A stretch of 35,607 bases of DNA, taken from assembly GCA_025965975.1 (NCBI GenBank), contig JAOPVX010000074.1:1-35607 (forward strand). The letters are read 5' to 3'. The notes under the pieces are model-generated. The model was not told the DNA's origin. It did not search any database and saw only the letters and a list, made by a program, of their open reading frames with translations. Positions 1-8,116 of this stretch are shown here, piece by piece. The stretch's first letter is position 1. Every line of letters starts with the position of its first letter. Both the position numbers and the translations under genes were made by a program. This DNA is from Mycobacterium sp. (GTDB lineage: Bacteria; Actinomycetota; Actinomycetes; Mycobacteriales; Mycobacteriaceae).

Positions 1-260
1 AACGACCTGCGCTACCGACAACTCCTGCCCGCTCGCCCACGCCGTCAACCGGGCAACCTGCCGATCCAGATCCGTACGCTGATCATGAGACGACACCCGC
101 GCATACAGCACCGCGCCCCCCGTTGACGACGCCTCAGCAGACTTGACCAGAATCAGCCGACCTACCCGCTCCGCGGGCACCGGCAACATGCCCCACGAAA
201 CCAGCGATAAGCCGTATGCCGATTCACCCCAACCGACTCCGCCCAATCCGCCAGATTCAC
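1..260 (-). pseudogene. IS607-type serine recombinase (TnpA), frameshifted, runs off left edge
   Basis: On the reverse strand a GTG at 258-260 opens a reading frame VNLADWAESVGVNRHTAYRW, the MerR-like helix-turn-helix start typical of IS607-family serine transposases. The frame meets a stop about 33 codons in. If one base is restored near 190-197, it continues with LPVPAERVGRLILVKSAEAS and then YARVSSHDQRTDLDRQVARL, the resolvase catalytic-domain start with the nucleophilic serine in the RVSS motif. The rest of the gene, and any TnpB partner, would lie left of position 1. The single-base loss means it is either a pseudogene or a sequencing error. The family call rests on both motifs occurring in order and is strong; activity is unlikely as written. 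Confidence 0.8.
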
Positions 261-342
261 AACACCAAGCAGAACACACTTACGCACACTAAAACACACT
301 CAACGCGTTGAATCGCCTTTTATGCGCGCGTAGTGGCTATAC

Positions 343-366
343 GTTGCCTCACTCGAAATGCGCGCG
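343..366 (+). repeat. Left terminal inverted repeat of the IS
   Basis: The stretch reads GTTGCCTCAC, then TCGAA, then ATGCGCGCG. It matches the reverse complement of 1639-1663 with a few differences in the middle and a one-base length difference. Another ATGCGCGCG lies just outside at 322-330. Confidence 0.7.
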
Positions 367-413
367 TGCGGCGTGCCTACCTGAGGGATCGGCGATGGTC
401 TCGGTAGGCCCAG

Positions 414-1652
414 ATGATGGGGTTGACGTTGACCGAGCGCAGGGCTGTGACCGAGATGACCGCGATCCGCTACGTAGTGGCGGATAGGCCAGCCAAAAGC
501 AGGATTCTGGACGAGTTGTGCGCCAACACCGGTTGGCACCGTAACCATGCCCGCAAGGCGCTCAGGGCGGGGCTGCAACCCAAGGTGGTGGCACCGAGGC
601 GAAGTCCGCGGCCACCCATATACGGGCAGAATGTCATTGCCGCGCTTACGGTTTGCTGGCTAGTGCTGGGGATGCCGGCCGGCAAGAGGCTGGCGCCGAT
701 GTTGACCGAACTCGTGGCCGTGTTGCGGCAGTTCGGGGAGCTGGTCATCGACGATGACACCGCAGCACTCCTAGTGTCGATGTCGGCGGCCACCATCGAT
801 CGTCGCCTAGCAGGTGAACGAGCCAAACGCCAGCTCAAAGGACGTCGCGCCACCAAGCCGGGGTCGCTGTTGAGAAGTCAGATCCCGGTCCGCACCTGGG
901 CGGACTGGGACGACGCGAAGCCGGGCTTTGTTGAGATCGACTTGGTGTCCCACGACGGCGGAAACACCATCGGGCCGTTCGCATTCACCCTCACGGTCAC
1001 CGATATCGCCACGGGGTGGACCGAGAACCGCTCCGTGCCCACCAAGGAGGCCAAGTGCGTCCTGGCCGCCCTAGAAGGCATCACCAACAAGATGCCGTTC
1101 CCGATCTTGGGGGTGGACTCTGACAACGGAGCAGAATTCATCAACGTCTATCTGTTCCTCTGGTGCAGGAACCGCGAGATCACCTTCACCCGGGCGCGGC
1201 CGACCAACAAGAACGACGGCTGCCACGTCGAGCAGAAGAACTGGGCAGTGGTCCGCACCCTGGTCGGCTACCACCGCTACGACACCGCCCCAGAAATGTT
1301 GCTACTCAACGAAATCTGGCAGCTGCAGTCCCAGTTGACCAACTACTTCTACCCGCAGCAGAAACTAGTATCCAAGGTCCGCGACGGCGCCAAGGTGACC
1401 AAGAAATACGACACCGCGACCACCCCATTCCGCCGCGCGATCGATCACCCAACCATGACCGATGACCGCATCGCGTCCATGGCCCGAACCCACGCTTTGA
1501 TCAACCCCGCCGCCACTCAGCGTCAGATCCAGGCCCTGAGCGCACAGCTCCTCAAAGTGACCACCAGCAAGTCCGAACCCGCCAGCAGAGCCCGCATCCC
1601 CAAGCGCGCACAATCACATGAGGCAACGAACCCACCCTCGCGCGCATCTTGA
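414..1652 (+). CDS. DDE (rve-type integrase core) transposase
   Basis: This 412-residue protein would catalyse cut-and-paste movement of the surrounding IS. Residues 8-55 look like a helix-turn-helix DNA-binding segment (TERRAVTEMTAIRY onwards). The catalytic RNase H-like core follows: Asp176 in EIDLVSHDGG, Asp237 in GVDSDNGAEF and Glu273 in CHVEQKNW. The 35 residues between the last two acids are the classical D(35)E spacing. All three acidic residues and full-length ends are present, so it may be active. ATG-ATG at 414 is a reasonable start; a later start at Met15 would remove part of the DNA-binding domain. The stop codon falls within the right inverted repeat. Confidence 0.88.
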   Translation: MMGLTLTERRAVTEMTAIRYVVADRPAKSRILDELCANTGWHRNHARKALRAGLQPKVVAPRRSPRPPIYGQNVIAALTVCWLVLGMPAGKRLAPMLTELVAVLRQFGELVIDDDTAALLVSMSAATIDRRLAGERAKRQLKGRRATKPGSLLRSQIPVRTWADWDDAKPGFVEIDLVSHDGGNTIGPFAFTLTVTDIATGWTENRSVPTKEAKCVLAALEGITNKMPFPILGVDSDNGAEFINVYLFLWCRNREITFTRARPTNKNDGCHVEQKNWAVVRTLVGYHRYDTAPEMLLLNEIWQLQSQLTNYFYPQQKLVSKVRDGAKVTKKYDTATTPFRRAIDHPTMTDDRIASMARTHALINPAATQRQIQALSAQLLKVTTSKSEPASRARIPKRAQSHEATNPPSRAS

Positions 1653-1663
1653 CGTGAGGCAAC
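1639..1663 (-). repeat. Right terminal inverted repeat of the IS
   Basis: The reverse complement reads GTTGCCTCAC, GTCAAG, ATGCGCGCG, matching the left end. A further GAGGCAAC copy at 1619-1626 is a subterminal repeat that could be a transposase-binding site. The transposase stop (1650-1652) lies within this repeat. Confidence 0.7.
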
Positions 1664-1798
1664 ACGCAGTGACCAACCACCGCACGCGCCGCCCGCCACC
1701 GAAGCCCAGCCTGTGGATGAGATCACCACTGTGGATAAGTTGCTCGCGGTGAGCCAAAGGGTTGCCGAATCCCCATCAGCACTGTTCGGTGTACCGAC

Positions 1799-1851
1799 GG
1801 GGCAGGACCAGGGCAGGACCGGGGCAGGACCGGGGCAGGACCGGGGCAGGA
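1799..1851 (+). repeat. 11-bp tandem repeat (about 4.8 copies) upstream of the sulfatase
   Basis: The unit GGGGCAGGACC is repeated head to tail, with one A-for-G change in copy 2. The last copy degenerates into GGGGCAGGAAAGGA, which forms the likely ribosome-binding site of the sulfatase GTG at 1863. The unit is not a multiple of three, so copy-number change alters the leader or any reading frame passing through it. Confidence 0.85.
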
Positions 1852-1862
1852 AAGGACAGCAA

Positions 1863-3239
1863 GTGACCGAGCGACGCGACAACGTGCTGCTCGTGCATTG
1901 GCACGACCTCGGCCGTTACCTCGGCGCGTACGGCCACGCCGATGTCTCCAGCCCGCGGCTCGATCAACTGGCCACACAGGGCATCGTGTTCACCCGCGCG
2001 CACGCCACTGCGCCGCTGTGCTCGCCGTCGCGCGGCTCCTTGTTCACCGGCCGCTACCCGCAGAGCAACGGCCTGGTGGGCCTGGCCCATCACGGCTGGG
2101 AGTACCGCGCCGGCGTCCGTACACTGCCCCACATACTTTCCGAATCAGGTTGGTACACAACACTATTCGGTATGCAGCACGAGACATCGTACCCGTCGAA
2201 GCTTGGCTTCCAGGCATTCGACGTGTCGAACTCCTACTGCGAATACGTCGTCGAGCACGCCACTCGCTGGCTCACCGACCGTCCCGACCAGCCGTTCCTG
2301 CTCACCGCTGGTTTCTTCGAGACCCACCGGCCGTATCCGCACGAGCGCTACCACCCCGCCGACGCCGATGACGTCGTGGTGCCCGACTATCTGCCCGACA
2401 CCGGCGACATCCGACAAGACCTGGCCGAGTTCTACGGGTCGATCTCGGTCGCCGACGCCGCGGTCGGCCGGCTGCTCGACACGCTGGACCAAACCGGCCT
2501 CGACAGGACGACTTGGGTGATTTTCATGACCGACCACGGTCCGGCGCTGCCGCGTGCCAAGTCGACGCTGTACGACGCCGGCACCGGAATCGCGATGATC
2601 GTGCGGCCCCCGCGGGACACCCGCATCGAGCCTCAGGTCTACGACGAATTGTTCAGCGGCGTCGACCTGGTGCCCACCGTCCTCGAATTGCTCCGCCTCG
2701 ACATTCCGCCCGACATCGACGGCATGTCGCATGCTCCCAATCTGCGAACGTCACCCCAACACATCAAGCCCGTGCGCACCGAGGTCTACACCACGAAGAC
2801 GTATCACGATTCCTTCGATCCGATTCGCGCCATCCGGACGAAGGAGTACAGCTACATCGAGAACTACGCGCCGCGGCCGCTGCTCGATCTGCCGTGGGAC
2901 ATCGCTGAAAGCGCGCCAGGCCGCACCATCGCGCCACTGGTGCTGGCGCAGCGACCTGAGCGCGAACTGTACGACCTCCTCGAGGACCCGACCGAGTCGC
3001 ACAACCTGCTGTGGTCCGACGTCACCGACAAGGCCGAGGCCATCGCCAACGACCTCGCGCTACTCCTCGACGACTGGCGCCAGAAAACCAACGACGTCAT
3101 ACCCTCGGAGTTCGCAGGCACCCGAATTGCGGAGCGCTACACCGAAACCTATCTACGAAATCACCGCCAACAGGTCACCAGCCGGTCCGCGATCGCCGCC
3201 GAACGTGGCATCGAAGATGACCACGGCTCAGAACAATAG
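1863..3239 (+). CDS. Type I sulfatase (alkaline-phosphatase superfamily)
   Basis: The protein (458 residues from this start) should hydrolyse sulfate esters or sulfamates. Cys53 lies in CSPSR, the C-x-P-x-R signature that formylglycine-generating enzyme converts to the catalytic formylglycine. Metal-site candidates are Asp15 in HWHDLGRY and Asp224-His225 in TDHGPALPRAK, with Lys233 nearby. No signal peptide is evident, which suggests a cytoplasmic enzyme. GTG 1863 is chosen because AAAGGA lies just upstream; an in-frame GTG at 1713 would add 50 residues, most encoded by the tandem repeat. It precedes a Stf0-type sulfotransferase in the same direction, the same pair I recall as Rv0296c-Rv0295c in M. 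tuberculosis. The substrate is unknown; a sulfated trehalose or glycolipid is an inference from the neighbour. Confidence 0.88.
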   Translation: MTERRDNVLLVHWHDLGRYLGAYGHADVSSPRLDQLATQGIVFTRAHATAPLCSPSRGSLFTGRYPQSNGLVGLAHHGWEYRAGVRTLPHILSESGWYTTLFGMQHETSYPSKLGFQAFDVSNSYCEYVVEHATRWLTDRPDQPFLLTAGFFETHRPYPHERYHPADADDVVVPDYLPDTGDIRQDLAEFYGSISVADAAVGRLLDTLDQTGLDRTTWVIFMTDHGPALPRAKSTLYDAGTGIAMIVRPPRDTRIEPQVYDELFSGVDLVPTVLELLRLDIPPDIDGMSHAPNLRTSPQHIKPVRTEVYTTKTYHDSFDPIRAIRTKEYSYIENYAPRPLLDLPWDIAESAPGRTIAPLVLAQRPERELYDLLEDPTESHNLLWSDVTDKAEAIANDLALLLDDWRQKTNDVIPSEFAGTRIAERYTETYLRNHRQQVTSRSAIAAERGIEDDHGSEQ

Positions 3240-3305
3240 TTTCACTCAGGGTGATCCCAATGTGTGCTGCTGCCAAGCGAATTGATAGCAGTTAGGCTCA
3301 CGCGC

Positions 3306-4109
3306 ATGTCAGCCCACCCGACGGCCTATCTGGTCCTTGCTTCGCAGCGCAGTGGCAGCACGCTGCTCGTCGAATCGCTGCGGGCCACTGGCGTGGCTGG
3401 CGAACCAGGCGAGTTCTTCCAGTACCTGCCGACGACCAGCCAATCGCCGCAGCCTAGACAGTGGTTCGCCGGCGTAGACGACAAGTCGATCCATCGGCTG
3501 CTGGATCCGCTCGACGAAGGCAAGCCGGACCTGGCGCCTCCCGAGATCTGGCGTGACTACATCCGTACCGCCGGCCGCACGCCCAACGGCATCTGGGGCG
3601 GGAAGCTGATGTGGAACCAGACCCCGCTGTTGTTGCAGCGCGCCGCAGGTCTGCCGAATCGCTCAGGGGACGGATTGCTCACGGCGCTCCGCGATGTCAT
3701 CGGTAGCGATCCCGTCCTCGTGCACGTCCACCGTCCAGACGTTGTCTCCCAGGCGGTTTCGTTCTGGCGAGCGGTGCAGACGCGGGTGTGGCGCGGCCGA
3801 CCCGACCCGGTGCGCGACGCGCGTGCCGAGTACCACGCCGGCGCCATCGCCCATGTCGTCACCTTGCTGCGCGAGCAGCAGAGGGGCTGGCGGTCGTGGT
3901 TCGAGGAGGAGGACATCGAACCCATCGACGTCGCGTATCCGGTCCTGTGGCGCAATCTCACTGAAGTGGTGGGCGCCGTCCTCGAAGCGTTGGGCCTCGA
4001 TCCCCGACTCGCACCGGAGCCGGTGCTGGAACGCCAGGCGGATCAACGCTCCGACGAATGGGTAGACCGATACCGCGCGGAAGCCGAAAGGGAGGGACTT
4101 CCGACATGA
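3306..4109 (+). CDS. stf0: Stf0-family trehalose 2-sulfotransferase
   Basis: Members of this family transfer sulfate from PAPS to the 2-position of trehalose, the first committed step toward sulfolipid-type glycolipids. The 267-residue protein has the PAPS phosphosulfate-binding loop SQRSGSTLL at residues 13-21. Glu36 in GEPGEFF corresponds to the catalytic base known in mycobacterial Stf0. The second nucleotide-binding region, [17 protein letters not shown], fits the Arg/Ser 3'-phosphate site. ATG 3306 is preferred over an in-frame ATG at 3264 because family members start a few residues before the PAPS loop. It follows the sulfatase by 66 bp, probably in one transcript. Its stop overlaps the ATG of a micro-ORF (ATGA at 4106). 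Confidence 0.9.
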   Translation: MSAHPTAYLVLASQRSGSTLLVESLRATGVAGEPGEFFQYLPTTSQSPQPRQWFAGVDDKSIHRLLDPLDEGKPDLAPPEIWRDYIRTAGRTPNGIWGGKLMWNQTPLLLQRAAGLPNRSGDGLLTALRDVIGSDPVLVHVHRPDVVSQAVSFWRAVQTRVWRGRPDPVRDARAEYHAGAIAHVVTLLREQQRGWRSWFEEEDIEPIDVAYPVLWRNLTEVVGAVLEALGLDPRLAPEPVLERQADQRSDEWVDRYRAEAEREGLPT

Positions 4110-4183
4110 CGAAGCGTCAACCGACGACCGCGGCCGAGCCGCGTCAACTGGCCACCGCGGCCGAGCCGCGTCAACCGACGTGA
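4106..4183 (+). CDS. Possible 25-residue micro-ORF overlapping the stf0 stop
   Basis: An ATG at 4106 overlaps the stf0 stop codon in the ATGA arrangement typical of translational coupling. It reads 25 codons, starting [14 protein letters not shown] and containing TAAEPRQ twice. The peptide is the product of a 27-bp direct repeat. It ends 13 bp inside the 3' end of the convergent tam gene. There is no similarity I recognise, and the frame could be open by chance because 27 is divisible by three. Confidence 0.25.
   Translation: MTKRQPTTAAEPRQLATAAEPRQPT
4114..4180. repeat. 27-bp tandem direct repeat, about 2.5 copies
   Basis: GCGTCAAC occurs at 4114, 4141 and 4168 with exact 27-bp spacing. 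The 22-bp segment starting ACCGCGGCCGAGCCGCG is identical at 4127-4148 and 4154-4175. The array fills the junction between the convergent stf0 and tam genes, including the last codons of tam. Confidence 0.85.
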
Positions 4184-4932
4184 GCCACAACGAAGATACG
4201 GCGAAACGGAAAGAACGTCTTGCCGTCGGCCCGCGCCGGATAGGCCGCCCCGAGCATCGGGATCAGCTCCTGCCGAAACGTCTCCCACCGTTCGTCGGTA
4301 AGCAGGCTCTTCACCGGCCGCAGTGCGGTACCGGTGATCCACTCCAGCACGGGGTGCTCACCGCTAAGTTCGTGGATATAGGTGGTCTCCCATGCGTCGA
4401 CGGTGCAGCCCGCGTCGGTGAGCAGCTCAGCATATCCCGAAGGGGAGTTCACCTGTCCCTCACGAAACGGGAAGTCCCGCAACGGCTCTGACCATTGATC
4501 GCGGCGCGCGAGCTCGCGGACGGCCTGATGCGACGGGGCGTCGAAGTTCCCAGGCACCTGCATGGCGATCCACGACCCGGCGGCGAGTTGGCCGGCCCAC
4601 CGCACCAGCAGATCGGCGTGTTCGGGCACCCACTGCAGGGCGGCGTTGCTGACGACGACATCGGTGTCGGGCTGCGGTGTCCACGTCCGCACGTCGCCGA
4701 CGTGAGCGTCGACACCGCGTTCGCGGGCCGCCGCCACCATCTCGGGCGAGCTGTCCCATGCTTCGACGACGGCACCCGGCCAGCGCTGGGTGAAGGTGAC
4801 GGTGAGATTGCCGGGACCACAGCCGAGGTCGACCACCCGGCGCGGCGCCGCGACGCCGACCCGCGACAGCAGGTCGAAGAACGGGCGACCGCGATGGTCG
4901 GCGAAGGCCAGGTAGACGTCGGGATTCCACAC
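4171..4932 (-). CDS. tam: Trans-aconitate 2-methyltransferase
   Basis: This class I SAM-dependent methyltransferase is predicted to esterify trans-aconitate, a spontaneous by-product that inhibits aconitase in the citric-acid cycle. The 253-residue protein begins [20 protein letters not shown], characteristic of Tam. Motif I is [13 protein letters not shown] at residues 33-45, followed by the acidic ribose-binding region (VVEAWDSS) and [15 protein letters not shown]. It is convergent with stf0 and divergent from the membrane glycosyltransferase, with 90 bp between starts. In M. tuberculosis I recall tam (Rv0294) in the same relative position and strand next to stf0. The 27-bp repeat reaches its final codons without disturbing the frame. 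Confidence 0.88.
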   Translation of the reverse strand: MWNPDVYLAFADHRGRPFFDLLSRVGVAAPRRVVDLGCGPGNLTVTFTQRWPGAVVEAWDSSPEMVAAARERGVDAHVGDVRTWTPQPDTDVVVSNAALQWVPEHADLLVRWAGQLAAGSWIAMQVPGNFDAPSHQAVRELARRDQWSEPLRDFPFREGQVNSPSGYAELLTDAGCTVDAWETTYIHELSGEHPVLEWITGTALRPVKSLLTDERWETFRQELIPMLGAAYPARADGKTFFPFRRIFVVAHVG

Positions 4933-5022
4933 GACGCCAGTGTCGCACCACCATGAAACTCGCAGCTGGTTCGCAGCTGCGGCACAGGCCGGCGGCGGGT
5001 AAAGACCGGCACCGTATGCGTC

Positions 5023-6882
5023 GTGACTGCCCTCGTCGACAGCCAGGTCGCCGCGCAGACCACCGCAGGAGCGCGCACCGACCGCTGGCCGCGGTGGGCG
5101 TTGGCCGTGCTACTGGCGGCGACCGCTGTCCTGTACCTGTGGAACCTGTCGGCCAGCGGGTACGGAAACACCTTCTACGCGGCGGCCGCGCAGGCGGGCT
5201 CACAAAGCTGGTCGGCGTGGTTCTTCGGTTCACTCGACGCGCAGAACTTCATCACCGTCGACAAGCCCCCCGCCTCGCTGTGGGTGACCGGACTTTCGGT
5301 GCGCTTGTTCGGCACGAAGAGTTGGTCGGTCATGGCGCCGCAGGCCCTGATGGGCGTGGCGGCCGTCGCCGTGCTCTACTGCGCGGTGCGACGCGCGTTC
5401 ACCGACCCCAACCAGGGTGCGGCTGCGGGGCTGCTGGCCGGTGCGGTGCTGGCGGGGACGCCCGCGGCAGCGTTGATGTTCCGCTTCAACAACCCCGACG
5501 CGCTGCTGGCGCTGTTGCTGACGGTCGCCGCCTACTGCCTGATGCGCGCGGCGTCGGCCGCATCGTGGCGTTGGATGCTGCTCGTTGGCGTCGCGATGGG
5601 TACCGCGTTTCTGACCAAGATGCTGCAGGGCTTCCTTGTGCTGCCCGGTTTCGGTCTTGCCTACCTACTTGTGGCGCCGACCTCGTGGTCCAGGCGTGTG
5701 CTTCACGTGCTCGGGGCGGTGGCCACGCTGATCGTCGCGGCGGGTTGGTGGGTGCTGGCGGTGCAGCTGACCCCGGCCAGCGCGCGGCCATACATCGGTG
5801 GATCGACGGACAACACGGTGCTGGATCTGGCGTTGGGCTACAACGGGATCAACCGCCTCCTTGGCCACCATCGGGAAGGAACTTCGCTCGGCGACTGGGG
5901 CGGTTCGAACTTGCCAATGCTTGGCGGGCGCACTGGTATGCACCGCTTGTTCACCGGCGAGATGTCCAATGAGATTTCATGGCTGATCCCGGTGGCGTTG
6001 TTCGTCGTCGCGTTCGGGATGTATCTGGCCGTGCGTCGCGCGTTGAGCCGTGGCGAGCTGTGCGCGTTGCTGATGTGGGGCACATGGCTGGTGATGACCG
6101 GTGTGGTATTCAGCTTCATGGGCGGGGTGGTCCACCCGTACTACACCGTCGCGCTGGCTCCCGCGATTGCCGCGCTGGTGGGGATTGGCGCGGTGTGGGC
6201 GTGGCGGCGGAGGTCGAGCTGGGATGGCCGCTGCGCGCTGGCCGCGATGATCATGCTCGCCGCGGCCCCCTCGGCGGTCTTGCTGCACCGCAACGCCTTT
6301 GGCCCGGCGTGGTTGTCATGGCTGATCGTCTCACTTGCCGCGGCTAGCGCCATCGGCGTCTTGTGGCCCCGTCCGCCGGTGGTCGCGCTGGCGGCCGGGT
6401 GCCTGGCCGGACTGGCAGGCACCACAGCGATTTCCATCGCAACGGCGGCGACTACGCATCACGGGACGATACCCACTGCGATCCGGCCGTCCATGGTGAC
6501 CGGTGCCTGGATGAACGACGAGGGCACCAATACCGAACTCGCCAGCCTTCTCGGTGCCACGCACACGCCGTGGTCCGCGGCGACGAACGGCTCGCAGTCA
6601 GCGGCCGCCCTTGAAATCAGCTCCGGCACCTCGGTGATGGCCGTCGGCGGCTGGAGCGGCGATCCGGTGCCGACACTGCAGCAGTTCATCGACGACGTAC
6701 ATGCGGGCAAGATCTCGTACTACGTCGAGGCGGGCCGCGGGGCGAATTCACCTGCGGTCCACGGCGAGGTCATCCGCAGCACGCTGCACACCGCGTCGCA
6801 CACCAGAGAGATCGCCGACTGGGTCGCGGCGCACTATGCCGGCACGGTCATCGGCGGATCGACGGTCTACCACCTGGCCTGA
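5023..6882 (+). CDS. GT-C fold membrane glycosyltransferase (GT39/ArnT-like)
   Basis: This is a 619-residue polytopic membrane protein with about a dozen hydrophobic segments. Enzymes of this fold transfer a sugar from a polyprenyl-phosphate donor to a lipid, glycan or protein acceptor outside the membrane. The extracytoplasmic loop after the first membrane segment contains [19 protein letters not shown] and then [17 protein letters not shown], matching the YkcB/ArnT-type signature with an early catalytic acidic region and the DKPP motif. A soluble C-terminal part (about 500-619) resembles the mannosyltransferase C-terminal domain seen in this group. The start is GTG 5023, giving VTALVDSQ. 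The acceptor is unknown; an envelope glycan is likely from the family. The alpha/beta hydrolase follows after 16 bp, suggesting an operon. Confidence 0.82.
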   Translation: MTALVDSQVAAQTTAGARTDRWPRWALAVLLAATAVLYLWNLSASGYGNTFYAAAAQAGSQSWSAWFFGSLDAQNFITVDKPPASLWVTGLSVRLFGTKSWSVMAPQALMGVAAVAVLYCAVRRAFTDPNQGAAAGLLAGAVLAGTPAAALMFRFNNPDALLALLLTVAAYCLMRAASAASWRWMLLVGVAMGTAFLTKMLQGFLVLPGFGLAYLLVAPTSWSRRVLHVLGAVATLIVAAGWWVLAVQLTPASARPYIGGSTDNTVLDLALGYNGINRLLGHHREGTSLGDWGGSNLPMLGGRTGMHRLFTGEMSNEISWLIPVALFVVAFGMYLAVRRALSRGELCALLMWGTWLVMTGVVFSFMGGVVHPYYTVALAPAIAALVGIGAVWAWRRRSSWDGRCALAAMIMLAAAPSAVLLHRNAFGPAWLSWLIVSLAAASAIGVLWPRPPVVALAAGCLAGLAGTTAISIATAATTHHGTIPTAIRPSMVTGAWMNDEGTNTELASLLGATHTPWSAATNGSQSAAALEISSGTSVMAVGGWSGDPVPTLQQFIDDVHAGKISYYVEAGRGANSPAVHGEVIRSTLHTASHTREIADWVAAHYAGTVIGGSTVYHLA

Positions 6883-6898
6883 CGGCTACCATGCGGAG

Positions 6899-8107
6899 GT
6901 GTCAGGCACGCGGGACTCCGACGCCGCTCCCGTAGATCCGCCGATCCCTGTTCCCGACGTTGCCGGCGCCGACGCCAGCGCACATGGACTGCCCCGCCGC
7001 GTCGATCTGACGCGTCGTCAACGGTTTATCGTCGATTCGTCGGCGGTGGCCGACATCGCGCTGCGCACCGCGATCGCATCGCTGCTGGCCGCCACGATGG
7101 TGCCGACAGTTCTCGGTACCGCGCTCCGCAGGTCGGAGTCCCGTGCCGAACGCGAGCACCTGCGCTTCTACGCGGAATTGGCCGGGGCACACGATCCGTC
7201 GCTGTCGTTCCCTGCGCCGACGGAGCCACCGCGGATTTCGTCGCGCCCAGCCAATCCGATCGCCGAATGGATGGCCAAGGGCAGCGTGCACAACATCCGG
7301 TTCGACAGCAGCTTCGAGGCCGTCAACCCGGGATTGCGTGACCGATGTCGCGGCTATGTCCGCAATAACGTGGTGCACGCGCAACACTGGCGCCACGACG
7401 ACGGCCCACACCCCACCCTATGCGTAATCCACGGCTTCATGGGCTCGCCGTATCTGTTCAACGGCCTGTTCTTCTCGCTGCCGTGGTTCTTCCGATCCGG
7501 TTACGACGTGATGTTGTACACGTTGCCCTTCCACGGGGCCCGCGCCGAAAAGGGCTCTCCCTTCAGTGGTTACGGCTACTTCGCGCACGGCTTCGCGGGT
7601 TTCGCCGAGGCGATGGCGCAGGCCGTGCACGACTTCCGTTCGCTCATCGACTATCTGGAGTTCACGGGTGTTGACCGGGTGGCGCTGACCGGTATGTCGC
7701 TGGGCGGCTACACGTCGGCGCTGATCGCCTCTGTCGACGGCCGCATCCAGGCGGTGATTCCGAACGTTCCGGTGGTGACGCCGGACAGGACGGCCGACGA
7801 GTGGTTCCCCGCCAATCTGATGGTGCGCTTACGCAGCCGCGTGTCCGGCAACGATCAGGCGGTAACCAACGCGGCGACGATGTACACGTCGCCGCTGAAC
7901 TACGCACCGCTGGTGCCCAAGGATCGGAGGCTGATCATTGCCGGGTTGGGCGACCGGCTGGCACCGCCGGAGCAGGCCGAGTTGCTGTGGGAACACTGGG
8001 ACCGCTGCGCATTCCATTGGTTCCCCGGCAACCACGTCCTGCACATCAGCCAGCCGGACTACCTGCGCCGGATGACCCGGTTCATGAGCGATTTCATGTT
8101 CGCGTAA
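6899..8107 (+). CDS. Alpha/beta-hydrolase family protein (Rv0293c-like)
   Basis: The 402-residue protein carries an alpha/beta-hydrolase fold in its C-terminal half. CVIHGFMGSPYLFNGLFF is the oxyanion-hole strand-loop, the nucleophile Ser267 lies in the elbow GMSLGGY, and His379 or His382 in FPGNHVLHIS is the likely catalytic histidine. The N-terminal 130 residues include a short hydrophobic stretch near 45-70 that could associate with membrane. Substrate is unknown. The GTG at 6899 is a best guess: it is the first start after the glycosyltransferase stop, and GGAG lies too close to be ideal. Length and position next to tam fit what I recall of Rv0293c (about 400 residues). It converges with the downstream methyltransferase with only 9 bp between stops. 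Confidence 0.75.
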   Translation: MSGTRDSDAAPVDPPIPVPDVAGADASAHGLPRRVDLTRRQRFIVDSSAVADIALRTAIASLLAATMVPTVLGTALRRSESRAEREHLRFYAELAGAHDPSLSFPAPTEPPRISSRPANPIAEWMAKGSVHNIRFDSSFEAVNPGLRDRCRGYVRNNVVHAQHWRHDDGPHPTLCVIHGFMGSPYLFNGLFFSLPWFFRSGYDVMLYTLPFHGARAEKGSPFSGYGYFAHGFAGFAEAMAQAVHDFRSLIDYLEFTGVDRVALTGMSLGGYTSALIASVDGRIQAVIPNVPVVTPDRTADEWFPANLMVRLRSRVSGNDQAVTNAATMYTSPLNYAPLVPKDRRLIIAGLGDRLAPPEQAELLWEHWDRCAFHWFPGNHVLHISQPDYLRRMTRFMSDFMFA

Positions 8108-8116
8108 GGGCTCTGG

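Larger units (their letters stand above)
343..1663 (+). mobile_element. Complete insertion sequence, about 1.32 kb, one DDE transposase
   Basis: The element is delimited by imperfect terminal inverted repeats that both begin GTTGCCTCAC inwards and end ATGCGCGCG. It holds one transposase gene covering nearly its whole length, whose stop codon lies inside the right repeat. I see no convincing target-site duplication: the immediate flanks share only the dinucleotide AC. The IS family is uncertain; the single rve-type integrase core suggests a member of the poorly grouped ISNCY-like elements. It lies between the broken IS607 recombinase and the sulfatase, so it may supply or disrupt upstream sequence of the sulfatase gene. 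Confidence 0.75.

Noticed and set aside
1712-1738. Two DnaA-box-like sequences (TGTGGATGA and TGTGGATAA) 18 bp apart
   Set aside because: Only two sites, one imperfect, with no replication gene nearby; they occur within an open frame and are probably coincidental.
1799-1851. Tandem repeat considered as a CRISPR array
   Set aside because: The units are 11 bp with no spacers and no cas genes are present.
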